From an uncultured Clostridia bacterium (lineage in GTDB: Bacteria > Bacillota > Clostridia > Christensenellales > Aristaeellaceae): 64,000 bases of DNA. The stretch spans positions 62,001 through 126,000 of the forward strand of contig CAMKNZ010000001.1 in assembly GCA_946414315.1 (NCBI GenBank), given 5' to 3'. The translations under genes and the position numbers were made by a program. The notes below the pieces were generated by a model that saw nothing but the letters and a program-made list of their open reading frames with translations, searched no databases and was not told the origin of the DNA. Below, one piece after another: positions 8,116 to 16,832 of this stretch (positions are counted from its first letter, which is position 1; every line of letters starts with the position of its first letter).

Positions 8116-9105
8116 TCACCATGCTTCACCGAAGCCTCCGTATGGAATATCGTGGACCAGGCAGTGTACAGCGTTCCCGATGTCCTCCTCTTCCGGTTCT
8201 TCGCCTTCCCGGACGCAGCATTCAAACTCATCGGTCACATACTCGATGATCGTCATGTCGATAAACAGCGGAAGCTTCTCCAGCATTTTTCCCGATACAT
8301 CCGTTTCGCTCCGGTATCCTTCCAGAACTGTCCCGAAATAGTGCTCCATGCAGGCCATGCGTTTCTTCGGATCCGGTTCATGCTGATACCAGCCCACGCC
8401 GTGGGTCCAGAGATGGGCCAGGTCGAACATATACCAGCAGTATATACAGTTGTCGAAATCAAACACTGTGATATCGCCGGTTTCCAGATCCACATGATAA
8501 TTGCCGTCGCAGAAATCAAAATGGACAAGTCCGTAATCCTCTGCGCCCTTCGGAAGCGTCCTGTATTCCTCCAGCCGCCGGCAGATTGCCCGTTTCAGTT
8601 CCCCGTATGAATCCGGAATCAGCCGGTTTATATATTCCGGAGTATATCGGTCCTGAAATGTCCCGCGGCAATGAACCGGTTTGTACTGTTTCGAAAGCCT
8701 GTGAATCACACCAAGCGCCTTGCCGGTGTTGTAGAAGTATTCCTCCAGCGGGGCGCCTTCCCGGTAGCGGTATCCGTTGTCGCTCAGCAGCATCCCTTTG
8801 GCATATTCAAACAGGCTCACAAATACCGTTGTCCCGTCCTGTTCATAGCTTTCGACCAGGTTTCCGTGAACAGAAGGCACCACATCCGCCACGGGCGCCC
8901 CGTTCCGCGCGAGGTATCGGATGAATTCCGTTTCCGCGAGATAATTTTCCCGTGTCCGGTCGCCCAGCGCCGAAATGCGGAGCACATACTTCTTTTCTCC
9001 GTGGAGGCTGCAGATATACACCCGGTTCCGTCCGCCTTCGTGGCCTGGCACCGGCCTGAGATCAAAACCCTCCAGCGCGTACAGCCCGATCGCTTTTTCT
9101 GTCAT
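8116..9105 (-). CDS. APH-family small-molecule kinase
   Basis: 329 residues from the ATG at 9105, which overlaps the rsgA stop as ATGA and follows AGGAAGAG; the longer ORF start would lie well inside rsgA. It has an N-lobe with VYICSLHGEKKYVLRIS and a catalytic loop VHFDFCDGNYHVD (the H-x-D-x4-N signature) followed by VFDFDNC, the metal-binding aspartate. This is the aminoglycoside phosphotransferase/choline kinase superfamily. It could phosphorylate an antibiotic, a sugar or a homoserine-like metabolite. Third in an operon with a methyltransferase and rsgA. Confidence 0.85.
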   Translation of the reverse strand: MTEKAIGLYALEGFDLRPVPGHEGGRNRVYICSLHGEKKYVLRISALGDRTRENYLAETEFIRYLARNGAPVADVVPSVHGNLVESYEQDGTTVFVSLFEYAKGMLLSDNGYRYREGAPLEEYFYNTGKALGVIHRLSKQYKPVHCRGTFQDRYTPEYINRLIPDSYGELKRAICRRLEEYRTLPKGAEDYGLVHFDFCDGNYHVDLETGDITVFDFDNCIYCWYMFDLAHLWTHGVGWYQHEPDPKKRMACMEHYFGTVLEGYRSETDVSGKMLEKLPLFIDMTIIEYVTDEFECCVREGEEPEEEDIGNAVHCLVHDIPYGGFGEAW

Positions 9106-10139
9106 TCTCTTCCTGTCCCCCTTCCGCACCGCTGGAGCGCTGTGTTCCTTTTGCGCCGTTCCATGGCGATGTTCATCATCTTTTCATTCTTCCGGACCTT
9201 GCTCCACTGGTTTTCCTTTTCCAGGTGGCTGAACATTTTCCATCTTTCGGCAGAGAGTGTTCCGTTCTCCAGCGCTTCCCTGACTGCGCAACCCGGTTCG
9301 CTGCGGTGTGTACAGTCTGAAAACGCGCACCGGCTGATCAGTTCCGCGATATCCGCAAAGGTACCGGCGATTCCCTCCTCCGCGTCAATCATACCCAGCT
9401 CCCGTAATCCGGGAGTATCGATGAAACTGACGCCGTCCAGCTCAATCAGTTCCCTGTGGGTAGTCGTGTGCCTGCCCTTCGAGTCTTCTTCCCGGATCCC
9501 GCCGGTCTGCATGATTTCCCGCCCTGCCAGCGTATTGATCAGCGTGGATTTTCCTGCGCCGGAAGATCCCAGCAGCGCAATCGTCGCGCCCGGCCTGAAG
9601 TACGTCCGCAGGCGGTCCAGCCCGTACCCCGTACGGGAGCTGATCGGCACAACCTGCAGGTTCTCGCTCAGGGATGCGGCCTCTGCTTCCAGCTCCTCCA
9701 CATTCGGACAGAGATCCGCCTTTGTCAGCACAGCAACAGGTACTGCGCCTCCGGAAACCGTCATAGCCGCATAGCGGGCAATCCGGCTGACGCTGAAATC
9801 CCGGTTCAGGGAAGTAATGATAAATACATAGTCGATATTGGCGATCAGCGGCTGAACCTGAAGGGTCTTGGCAAAACCATCCGCGTGACCTCCGCGGTCC
9901 GGCCGGCAGAACTGCGTCCTGCGCGGCCGGATCTCCTGGATCAGGCTGTCGCCGTAAGGGTTTTCCGTAACCTCCACATAGTCGCCGACAACGGGGAATT
10001 CGTCCCGGTAACGTCGTCTGCCGGCCAGTATACAGTAAAGTTCCTTTTCTTCATTCCGGACCAGGTACCGGTCCCTGTGGACCAGTACCACACGGTATAT
10101 TTCATTCAAATTCTTTGTTTCCTCCTCATTGTTCACCAT
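9102..10139 (-). CDS. rsgA: Ribosome small-subunit-dependent GTPase RsgA
   Basis: Circularly permuted GTPase of 345 residues that helps late 30S maturation. An N-terminal OB fold (residues 15-80) precedes the G4 motif LTKADL, then G1 [13 protein letters not shown], then G3 IDTPGLRELG. The C-terminal zinc finger CAFSDCTHRSEPGC gives the C-x4-C-x-H-x5-C ligands. The ATG at 10139 overlaps the methyltransferase by 7 bases and has a weak ribosome site. A TTG at 10109 lies 10 bases after GAGGAGG and may be the true start. Confidence 0.95.
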   Translation of the reverse strand: MVNNEEETKNLNEIYRVVLVHRDRYLVRNEEKELYCILAGRRRYRDEFPVVGDYVEVTENPYGDSLIQEIRPRRTQFCRPDRGGHADGFAKTLQVQPLIANIDYVFIITSLNRDFSVSRIARYAAMTVSGGAVPVAVLTKADLCPNVEELEAEAASLSENLQVVPISSRTGYGLDRLRTYFRPGATIALLGSSGAGKSTLINTLAGREIMQTGGIREEDSKGRHTTTHRELIELDGVSFIDTPGLRELGMIDAEEGIAGTFADIAELISRCAFSDCTHRSEPGCAVREALENGTLSAERWKMFSHLEKENQWSKVRKNEKMMNIAMERRKRNTALQRCGRGTGRE

Positions 10140-10933
10140 ACCTGTTTGCGGTAGCGCCAGGTTGTCTTGCCGAAAGTGCCGGTATAAGCCAGTTCCTCCC
10201 AGCCGTCCGCCAGCAGCTGTTCATTCCGGCCGGTTTCACAATGCTGATCGCCGGGCACGTCCAGCAGCCAGCCGCCGGGCTTTGTAATCCGTGTCAGTTC
10301 ATCCACTTCCTCCCGGAAGAAGTCGCCGACCACATGTCCGCTCATCACCACATCAAAGCTGTTGTCCGGAAAAGGCAGGCAGTGACAGAGCCCGTCGCAG
10401 ACCCGCATGTTGCGGATCCCTTTCTGGGCGATTTCGTCCCGTATAAACTCCCGCAGGGAGTCTACCGGCTCGCTGGCCACCGTAAACGCGGCTTTCTCCG
10501 CGGCGGCAAACGCCAGTCTTCCTGTTCCGCTTCCCACGTCCAGGACGGTCTTTCCTTCCAGATCGCACAGTTCAAACAGCCGTTCCTTGTTCCAGCCGTA
10601 GATGAAATCACATTTTTCCGCCATGACTTCCGGCGTCGTATAGATCACAAAATCCTCAAACTCGTCGAGCGTCCGGATTTCCGCCGCCCGGATCTGCTCC
10701 GGCGTTAGGCTGTCCGGTGCCTGTGCTGTCAGCCCTTTCACCCGGCCTGCCATTTCCGGGCACTTGTGTTCAAAGAGCCACGCAACTTTCGGATTTGCCT
10801 TCAGCGCGGCTGCCATCGACGTCTCCGTTTCATCATAAAGATTCTCAAGCATCAGCCTGATCTGAAACCGTTCCAATCGAAGCATACAGTCAAAAGAATA
10901 GTTCTCTGTATTGATCCAACCGATGTTTCCCAT
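10133..10933 (-). CDS. Class I SAM-dependent methyltransferase
   Basis: 266 residues from the ATG at 10933, which has AGGAGG 6 bases upstream; the longer ORF start lacks such a site. After about 100 residues of alpha-helical N-terminal extension, motif I reads VLDVGSGTGRLAF, followed by ASEPVDSLREF, an SFDVVMSGHVVGDF segment and TKPGGWLLDVPG. The DVGSGTG and SGH..GDF pattern fits a Methyltransf_11 fold. It is the first gene after a short leader ORF and terminator and is followed by rsgA and a kinase. Substrate unknown. Confidence 0.85.
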   Translation of the reverse strand: MGNIGWINTENYSFDCMLRLERFQIRLMLENLYDETETSMAAALKANPKVAWLFEHKCPEMAGRVKGLTAQAPDSLTPEQIRAAEIRTLDEFEDFVIYTTPEVMAEKCDFIYGWNKERLFELCDLEGKTVLDVGSGTGRLAFAAAEKAAFTVASEPVDSLREFIRDEIAQKGIRNMRVCDGLCHCLPFPDNSFDVVMSGHVVGDFFREEVDELTRITKPGGWLLDVPGDQHCETGRNEQLLADGWEELAYTGTFGKTTWRYRKQVW

Positions 10934-10957
10934 AAAGTTCCTCCTGTTCAAATGCAC

Positions 10958-10989
10958 AAAAAAACTGCTTATCCGTCACGGATAAGCAG
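10958..10989 (-). terminator. Terminator/attenuator between short ORF and methyltransferase
   Basis: CTGCTTATCCG pairs perfectly with CGGATAAGCAG (11 bp, 3-nt loop) and is followed by seven T on the minus strand. It lies between the 33-codon leader ORF and the methyltransferase gene, with no promoter visible after it, so it may attenuate the downstream operon. Confidence 0.8.
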
Positions 10990-11016
10990 CCGGTCACACC
11001 GAATATATGCCGGGAT

Positions 11017-11118
11017 TTATTCCCGAATGCTCTTCGGATGATCGGACGCAAAGCCGGTACGGATGATTTTTGCAGCGTTCGCGGTCACTGCAGCCCGTTC
11101 ATTCATCACTGTCCGCAT
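11017..11118 (-). CDS. Short leader ORF 1 (33 codons, contains HPKS)
   Basis: Too short for the ORF track. It has its own consensus promoter, an AAAGGGGG ribosome site 9 or so bases before the ATG, and a stop 28 bases before a strong terminator. The C-terminal part contains HPKS, shared with a second short ORF at 34853-34945 that has the same layout. The DNA GCTCTTC beside the start is complementary to GAAGAGC near the end of the ORF, so the element could instead be a structured RNA. It may be a leader peptide controlling methyltransferase-rsgA-kinase. No known family was recognised. Confidence 0.45.
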   Translation of the reverse strand: MRTVMNERAAVTANAAKIIRTGFASDHPKSIRE

Positions 11119-11152
11119 ACGAAGAGCCCCCTTTCTGAACAAGATCACGTTA

Positions 11153-11182
11153 TATATACTATGAAAGCCTTGCTGCTGTCAA
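11153..11182 (-). promoter_or_regulatory. Sigma-A promoter of leader ORF 1
   Basis: TTGACA and TATATA are 18 bases apart on the minus strand, about 35 bases before the short ORF. It lies just past the stop of the next methyltransferase gene, so it begins a separate transcript. Confidence 0.7.
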
Positions 11183-11200
11183 TTCCCTTTTTCGGAATGA

Positions 11201-12130
11201 TCAGATCTCTCCCACCGCCAGCAGGTTATCCTTTCCCATCCCGCAGACATACGGATTGGAATCGTAGCGGTAACAGAAGTCCAGGAAGTCCTGCTTTTGC
11301 TTGGGATCTTTCATGATTTTCATCAGGATTTCCCGCGGAATCGTCCTGCCGTAGGCTCCGGGACCGGACAGCTGAATGTTCTTTACACCGTATCCCTTCA
11401 GGATCCCTTCCAGTTCATCCGGCATAAAGGTATAGGTGATGCACCATGGCGTACCGCCCTGCTCGTACCGGGCAATCTCTTCTTCGCCGCCCATCAGGCC
11501 GTCTGCAAGCAGTTTCTCTGCATTTTGCCGGTTGAATGAAAATCCGCTGATCATCTGTTCCCGGTTTGCGACACACCACTGTACAAAGGGATCGTCAGCG
11601 TTCTCGTCCAGGAAGAACTGGTTCTTCTGAATCGGGTTGGCCAGATAGGGCAGCGAACCCAGCCGGCTGGAAACACTGAACGCGATCCGTTTCCCGGCAA
11701 TCCGCACCAGTTCGCTGATCACCCTGTTCTGATTGGGGTACGTATAGGAAATCGGCGCATCAAAAGATATCACCAGGTCAAACTCCCTGTCTTTATATGC
11801 GTTCAGGTCTTCCAGCGCGCCTTTCACAAAGGTGATCCGGTCTGATACGCCTTCCTTCTCCGCCAGTTCCCGGGCTTTGTCGATCATCGGCCGGGAAATG
11901 TCGAAGTGCGTGACCCGGCAGCCCTGCTTTGCCAGCAGGATCGAAAAACGTCCGCTGCCGGCTCCGCCGTCAAACACGGTACTGATCCCGTCCAGGTGCT
12001 CCAGCAGCTTCCGCTGGATATGGTCCTTCTGGATAATATCGTCGATATAAGTCGTCTCCCGGCGGCTTTCCAGTTCTCCCTTTTCCGGGAGATTCCATTG
12101 CCGTTCCGAGATTTTACGGCTGTAATCCAT
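11201..12130 (-). CDS. Class I SAM-dependent methyltransferase
   Basis: 309 residues with motif I VFDGGAGSGRFSILLA, HFDISRPMID at the end of strand beta 2, and EFDLVISFDAPISY at motif post-II. The GGAGSG loop replaces the more common GCGTG but fits the fold. It has an extra C-terminal domain of about 100 residues ending YDSNPYVCGMGKDNLL. It follows the GH51 gene by 13 bases and is the last gene of the MutS2-like operon. Substrate unknown. Confidence 0.83.
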   Translation of the reverse strand: MDYSRKISERQWNLPEKGELESRRETTYIDDIIQKDHIQRKLLEHLDGISTVFDGGAGSGRFSILLAKQGCRVTHFDISRPMIDKARELAEKEGVSDRITFVKGALEDLNAYKDREFDLVISFDAPISYTYPNQNRVISELVRIAGKRIAFSVSSRLGSLPYLANPIQKNQFFLDENADDPFVQWCVANREQMISGFSFNRQNAEKLLADGLMGGEEEIARYEQGGTPWCITYTFMPDELEGILKGYGVKNIQLSGPGAYGRTIPREILMKIMKDPKQKQDFLDFCYRYDSNPYVCGMGKDNLLAVGEI

Positions 12131-12143
12131 GAATTGTTGCTCC

Positions 12144-14591
12144 TTACTTTTTCGTCAGCGTCAGGATATTCACCGACAGCGCAGGCGCCTCATAGGTAAA
12201 CACCCGGGAGGCTCCGGAAGCCTGAAGCGTCATGTCATGAACGTTCTCCGGCTTCTCAATGCTGTTCTCGTCCGTCGCGTTTCCGGTCAGCAGGCCCACC
12301 GTATAGTTTTCTTTCACATCACAGTCCAGGGTGATCTCCACCGGTTCGGCGCTGTCCGCAAAGTTCACGATCTTGACGAACACATGCTTATCGTCCTCCG
12401 TTGCCACCGTACCCATCGCGGGATAGGACGGCAGTTCCACCGTATCGACGGTCTCGCCGTTTACTTCCAGCGTCACGAAATGTCCGTTCACGGTATACTT
12501 CAGATGATTGAACTCATTCTTTTTCAGGCTGACCTCTTTGATTTCCGAAATGGGTTTGGGCGGAAAACTGTCCCGGGCCACATACGACTTCCCGCCGGAC
12601 AGGATCCACCGGGAAACCTCCAGGAAACGCATGCTCCAGGGATCGCACGGGTTGGGGTTTGTCCGGTCGTAATAGGAAAGCGGCTTCGGAGATACCAGGA
12701 TCCCCAGTGCGATATCCTTCCCCTCCTCGCAGAAAGCGTCCGTCTCAAACACGCCCTGCCGGCATTCCAGATCGTCTCCGAGGGTAACCAGCGGATAAAC
12801 TTTAAAGGAGAATCCGGGCATATCCGGATTCAGTTTCCGATAAACGGTGATCTCGTTTCCTTTGGCCTCCGATTCCGCCATGATATGTCTGGACGGAGTG
12901 ACTGGATCACCGTTCCATACCGGGTCCCGGTACCGGACACCGTCGTCGCCGGACAGGGCGGGCAGGCCGTGAATGTCATAGTGAATCTTTTGGACCACTT
13001 CTTCAGAGACTGCCACCCGGCTGCCCCGGCTGCCGCCGAAAAGCCGCCAGGCGTAATAGGTCGGGATCGCGAAACTCCGGCTGTTGTCGTAGATAATCAG
13101 GTTCGGGAACCAGGATCCGTAGCGCACGTGCTGGAACAGCGGGGCATAGGACGCCAGCTTCACCTTGTCCTGATTACGTTCAAAACCTACCATGAACATA
13201 GCCTCGGCTATAGCCGCCCGCAGTTGCCCTTCATAGGTCTGGTTGACCGAGAATTCCCCGACAAACACGTCCGCGTCCTGCCGGTCATAGCTGTCGTAAT
13301 GGGTGATGCCTTCCGCGAAAAACTCCGGCATATTGTAATAGTGGTCGTCCGCGATGTCCGCTTCCAGCCTGCGGGTCCTTCCGCGGTCGTTCGTGATGAT
13401 GGTCAGGTTCGGATACCGTTCCAGCACGGCTTTCTTCACCAGGTCGAACCGCCATTCATATTCGGGCCCCCAGTTTTCATTGCCGATCTCCAGGTAATCC
13501 AGGCGGAAAGGCGCCTCATGGCCCATTTGAGCGCGCAGCGCACCCCAGCGGGAATCCGCCGGACCCAGCGCATATTCCAGCGCGCCGAGGATATCTTCCA
13601 GCATGTCCGCCTGCTCTTCCTCATTGAAGTACCGGGGATTCCGGCCCTGGCAGGTCATGCCGCAGTTGCACACATACAGCGGCGCCACGCCGAGATCCTC
13701 GCACAACTGCAGGTATTCATGGAAGCCCAGCCCGTTGGTCGCCCGGTAATGCCAGAGAAGCCAGTGGGACGGCCGTTCCCATACGGGGCCCACCGTGTTG
13801 CGGAAATACCAGACGGTCTCCATGGAGAACCCTTCCACAATACAGCCGCCGGGGAAGCGCAGGAAAGCGGGATGAATATCCCGGAGCTTTTCCGCCAGGT
13901 CTTTCCGCAGGCCGTGGCCCATAAAAGTCTCTTTCGGCATAAGGGACATAAAACCGAACCGGACCGTCGTTTTCTCCGCGCAGCGGATGACAAATTCCGC
14001 ACCGCCGGTGGTTTCCTCAGCGGTAAATACCGCGTCATACCGGCCCCAGTCTCCGGGCCGGATCATAACCTCCGCGGACGCGGAAACCTTCCCCTTTTCT
14101 TCAATGCTCAGCGTCAGCAACGTTTCCCGTTCGGCTTTTGCAAACATATAAAAGCGGTATGTCTTGCCCTCTTCCTGGGGAATGCCGCAGAAACCAATGT
14201 TCCGGATGCTGCCGCCCGCACTAAAATCCACCCGCAGGGATACTTTCCGTTTCGGGTTCAGCGTATTCTCCGGATCCGGGATCATCTCCGCCCGGTCAGC
14301 ATACCAGGCCGGCACCGGCGTCGGTATCATTCCGTTGTCCTTTACCCACTGGGTCATTCCTTCCCCGTTGTTGAACTCCTCAATCCAGCCGGTGGGAGAT
14401 ACAAATGTTTTGCCGTCATCCTCCGAAACACATCCCTCCGGCATCAGGGAATCCTCGAAAGACCGGTTCCGAAGCATCTCAGGATAAAGTCCGCCGTCGC
14501 CGGCCCGGCTGATATCTTCAAAAAAGAGGCCGTAAAGATCCGGCGCCACGGGAAAACGCGTTTCTTTCGTCCGGATATTCATTCTGCTCAT
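12144..14591 (-). CDS. GH51-type alpha-L-arabinofuranosidase
   Basis: 815 residues, the length of bacterial GH51 enzymes with an N-terminal carbohydrate-binding-like insert. An opening segment LYGLFFEDISRAGDGGLY is diagnostic. The acid/base glutamate is in LEIGNENWGPEY and the nucleophile in VFVGEFSV. A C-terminal beta domain follows the barrel. The enzyme removes arabinofuranose side chains from arabinoxylan or arabinan. There is no signal peptide, so it should act in the cytosol on imported oligomers. The ATG follows GGAGGGA by 5 bases. It lies in an operon with a GNAT and a methyltransferase, an unexpected company. Confidence 0.93.
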   Translation of the reverse strand: MSRMNIRTKETRFPVAPDLYGLFFEDISRAGDGGLYPEMLRNRSFEDSLMPEGCVSEDDGKTFVSPTGWIEEFNNGEGMTQWVKDNGMIPTPVPAWYADRAEMIPDPENTLNPKRKVSLRVDFSAGGSIRNIGFCGIPQEEGKTYRFYMFAKAERETLLTLSIEEKGKVSASAEVMIRPGDWGRYDAVFTAEETTGGAEFVIRCAEKTTVRFGFMSLMPKETFMGHGLRKDLAEKLRDIHPAFLRFPGGCIVEGFSMETVWYFRNTVGPVWERPSHWLLWHYRATNGLGFHEYLQLCEDLGVAPLYVCNCGMTCQGRNPRYFNEEEQADMLEDILGALEYALGPADSRWGALRAQMGHEAPFRLDYLEIGNENWGPEYEWRFDLVKKAVLERYPNLTIITNDRGRTRRLEADIADDHYYNMPEFFAEGITHYDSYDRQDADVFVGEFSVNQTYEGQLRAAIAEAMFMVGFERNQDKVKLASYAPLFQHVRYGSWFPNLIIYDNSRSFAIPTYYAWRLFGGSRGSRVAVSEEVVQKIHYDIHGLPALSGDDGVRYRDPVWNGDPVTPSRHIMAESEAKGNEITVYRKLNPDMPGFSFKVYPLVTLGDDLECRQGVFETDAFCEEGKDIALGILVSPKPLSYYDRTNPNPCDPWSMRFLEVSRWILSGGKSYVARDSFPPKPISEIKEVSLKKNEFNHLKYTVNGHFVTLEVNGETVDTVELPSYPAMGTVATEDDKHVFVKIVNFADSAEPVEITLDCDVKENYTVGLLTGNATDENSIEKPENVHDMTLQASGASRVFTYEAPALSVNILTLTKK

Positions 14592-14620
14592 GGTAATCCC
14601 TCCGTCTGTTCAGATAAGTT

Positions 14621-15148
14621 TCAGTCTGCTTTGCCCGTTCTGCCGGCGTTCTTAATCCGGACGAAATAATGGCCTTCATCCTGTCCGACGATCCGCCCGC
14701 CGTTGTTCAGCATCACGTGCAGGGAGGCCGGGTTGTCCAGGTTCACCCGCAGGTAGATTTCCTCCTCCGGCACGATGCGGTATGCTTCCTCCAGGGTCAG
14801 GCGCAGCCCTTCCGTTCCGTAGCCCTTTCCCCGGAAGGGTTTGGCGATGAAATAGCCGATATGCCCGGCCCCGGTTCGCAGGGACTCGCACAGGTAATGG
14901 CGGATCCGGAACTGACCGATGATCTCATCGTCCTTCCAGAGAAAGAGAAAGGTCTCCGGCACATATCCTTCCGGAAGATTCTTTCCTTCCATGAAATTCA
15001 TCATAGCCGGAAACGCTTTCTGCTCAAAGTCTTCCCGGGAGATTCCGTGTAAGGAATTGGTCAGGCCGTTCTCATCCTCCGGCATATCCCGGACGAACCG
15101 CCATTCCTTTTCCATGTCTTCCGCGTTGAGTTTTTTGAGGTATAGCAT
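14621..15148 (-). CDS. GNAT-family N-acetyltransferase
   Basis: 175 residues from the ATG at 15148, which lies 8 bases after AAGGAG; the ORF-track GTG is only 2 bases from it. The acetyl-CoA loop is AKPFRGKGYGTEGLRL and the domain ends ASLHVMLNNGGRIVG. The overall pattern is that of acyl-modifying GNATs of Firmicutes. Its start lies 12 bases after the upstream GNAT stop. The acceptor is not predictable. Confidence 0.85.
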   Translation of the reverse strand: MLYLKKLNAEDMEKEWRFVRDMPEDENGLTNSLHGISREDFEQKAFPAMMNFMEGKNLPEGYVPETFLFLWKDDEIIGQFRIRHYLCESLRTGAGHIGYFIAKPFRGKGYGTEGLRLTLEEAYRIVPEEEIYLRVNLDNPASLHVMLNNGGRIVGQDEGHYFVRIKNAGRTGKAD

Positions 15149-15160
15149 ATCCACCGCTCC

Positions 15161-16087
15161 TTATAAAGCTTTTCCCAGAATCAGTTCCCTGGGCTGTTCA
15201 TATCCGGGGAAAGGAAGGTTCAGTTCTCCGCAGTCCCGGTAGCCCACAGCCCGGTAAAAAAGCTGGGCTTCTTCGTCTTCCTGGGTGGAAGTCAGAACCA
15301 GGCCGTACCCTCTTGCCCTCATATCTTTCTCCCAGTATTCCATCAGAATCCGGCCGTATCCCTTGCGCTGTTCCTTTTCCCTGACATACAGGAGCGTACA
15401 GAAAGGAATGCTGTCCCAGAACAGGGAATAACGAAGAACAGCAATCGGCTGATCGTCAGATACCAGCACATATCCCATCTGATCCCGTACCTTACGGGTA
15501 AACTCTGCTTCGCTCAGGTGACAGTCCAGTGTGAACCAGAAGTCCCGGTCCGCTTCTGTCACATAACGGACAGATGCCTGCACTTTATCTGCTTTTTCCA
15601 GGTCAATTTCCATATACCCACAGGTGAACGGGAAAAAGTCGAACTTCTCGGTGCCTGTATGGACCGCGCCGTTTCGTTCGTACCACTTCCGCAGGATGGT
15701 GTTCTCCTCCACGATGCTCAGTTTCATCACGCTGCAATTCTGCTCTCGTGCGGTCTCTGCCGCGTGCTTCAGCAACGCTCCGCCGATACCCCTGTGCCGG
15801 TATTCCGGCAGTACGGAAAGGCTGCCCAGTTCGCAGGTTCCGTCACCGTTCAGACGCAGGGAATAATACCCGCAGATCCGGCTGTCTTCCTCGTCCAGGT
15901 ACATGAGCCTGTGCTCGCAGCACATCTGCCAGGCCAGTCTGTCTTCCGTCGTGGCAAACGCGGTAAACCGGGGCGCGTTCTCCTCGGTAAAGCCGAATTC
16001 ATCCGCCACCGTCTGAAAACTGTTCCTGATCACCTTCACGCATTCGGGCAGGTCCGCCCGTTCCGATTTCCTGATCATATGCATCAC
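15161..16087 (-). CDS. Tandem GNAT-domain acetyltransferase
   Basis: 308 residues with two GNAT domains. The first (about 1-160) has the acetyl-CoA loop LPEYRHRGIGGALLKHA; the second (about 170-305) has EKEQRKGYGRILMEYW and ends with AQLFYRAVGYRD. Tandem GNATs can have one catalytic and one structural domain, but here both loops look intact. It sits between a methyltransferase and another GNAT in the MutS2-like operon. Confidence 0.85.
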   Translation of the reverse strand: MMHMIRKSERADLPECVKVIRNSFQTVADEFGFTEENAPRFTAFATTEDRLAWQMCCEHRLMYLDEEDSRICGYYSLRLNGDGTCELGSLSVLPEYRHRGIGGALLKHAAETAREQNCSVMKLSIVEENTILRKWYERNGAVHTGTEKFDFFPFTCGYMEIDLEKADKVQASVRYVTEADRDFWFTLDCHLSEAEFTRKVRDQMGYVLVSDDQPIAVLRYSLFWDSIPFCTLLYVREKEQRKGYGRILMEYWEKDMRARGYGLVLTSTQEDEEAQLFYRAVGYRDCGELNLPFPGYEQPRELILGKAL

Positions 16088-16111
16088 CGTCCCTGCAGGA
16101 TTGTCACCATT

Positions 16112-16828
16112 TTATCTTCTTTGAACATACATGTAAACGAAATTCAGGATCCGGTTAAGCCCTTTTGACAGGAATTCCCGGTCCCGGACAGCAAACGGGT
16201 GGCCTGTGTTGAACCAGTCTTCCCAGGCCTCATCACAGCATTCGCCTTCCGTGACCGTGATGCCGCACTGATCCCCGCATTCTTCTTCAAGCAATTCCTG
16301 CCACCATTGCACGGTTCTGAAGCAAAGCGCGTCGTCTCCCTCCGCCCAGGTCTCAAAGAGATCCTTCATTTCGCCTTTCGGTTCTTCCTTCAGTCCCGGA
16401 ACCGCGATCATCACCTGCCCGCCTTTATGGACAAAGGGCAGGATCTTTTCAGCAAACACGCCCTTTTTGCACCCGAAATAATGATAGGAATCCACACTGA
16501 CGATGGCGTCGAAAAAACCATGTGCGAAGGGCATATCCGTCGCGTCCCCGTGGATCGGGACAATCCGGTCCTCCAGTCCCAGGCTGCGGATCCGCTCATA
16601 ATTGTCCGTGGCGGAAACCCACAGATCGAAAGCATATACCTGTTTTGCCGGCGTTTCGTTCGCCATGAATACAGAGGTCAGCGCCATACCGCAGCCCAGG
16701 TCCAGTGTCCGGTTATAGCAGGAGCTTTCCGGTGCCCTGCGGATCAGTTCATCCAGCAGCCGGAACGAGTTCGGGCCCATCAGGCAGTCCCTGGTAAAGT
16801 ATTGTCTGTATTTTTCACATCTGCTCAT
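16112..16828 (-). CDS. SAM-dependent methyltransferase
   Basis: 238 residues. The glycine loop is LDLGCGMALTSVFMA, followed by AFDLWVSATDNY, HGDATDMPF and FFDAIVSVDSYHYFG, as in Methyltransf_11 proteins. The shift from GCGTG to GCGMA is a common variant in Firmicutes small-molecule methyltransferases. The start lies 4 bases after the MutS2-like stop, so they are translationally close. The C-terminal half has several Cys residues without a clear metal motif. Confidence 0.85.
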   Translation of the reverse strand: MSRCEKYRQYFTRDCLMGPNSFRLLDELIRRAPESSCYNRTLDLGCGMALTSVFMANETPAKQVYAFDLWVSATDNYERIRSLGLEDRIVPIHGDATDMPFAHGFFDAIVSVDSYHYFGCKKGVFAEKILPFVHKGGQVMIAVPGLKEEPKGEMKDLFETWAEGDDALCFRTVQWWQELLEEECGDQCGITVTEGECCDEAWEDWFNTGHPFAVRDREFLSKGLNRILNFVYMYVQRR

Positions 16829-16832
16829 GCTG

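Noticed and set aside
12129-14669. 846-residue plus-strand ORF opposite GH51
   Set aside because: Antisense shadow of a gene with full catalytic motifs; no ribosome site and atypical His/Arg/Pro-rich composition.
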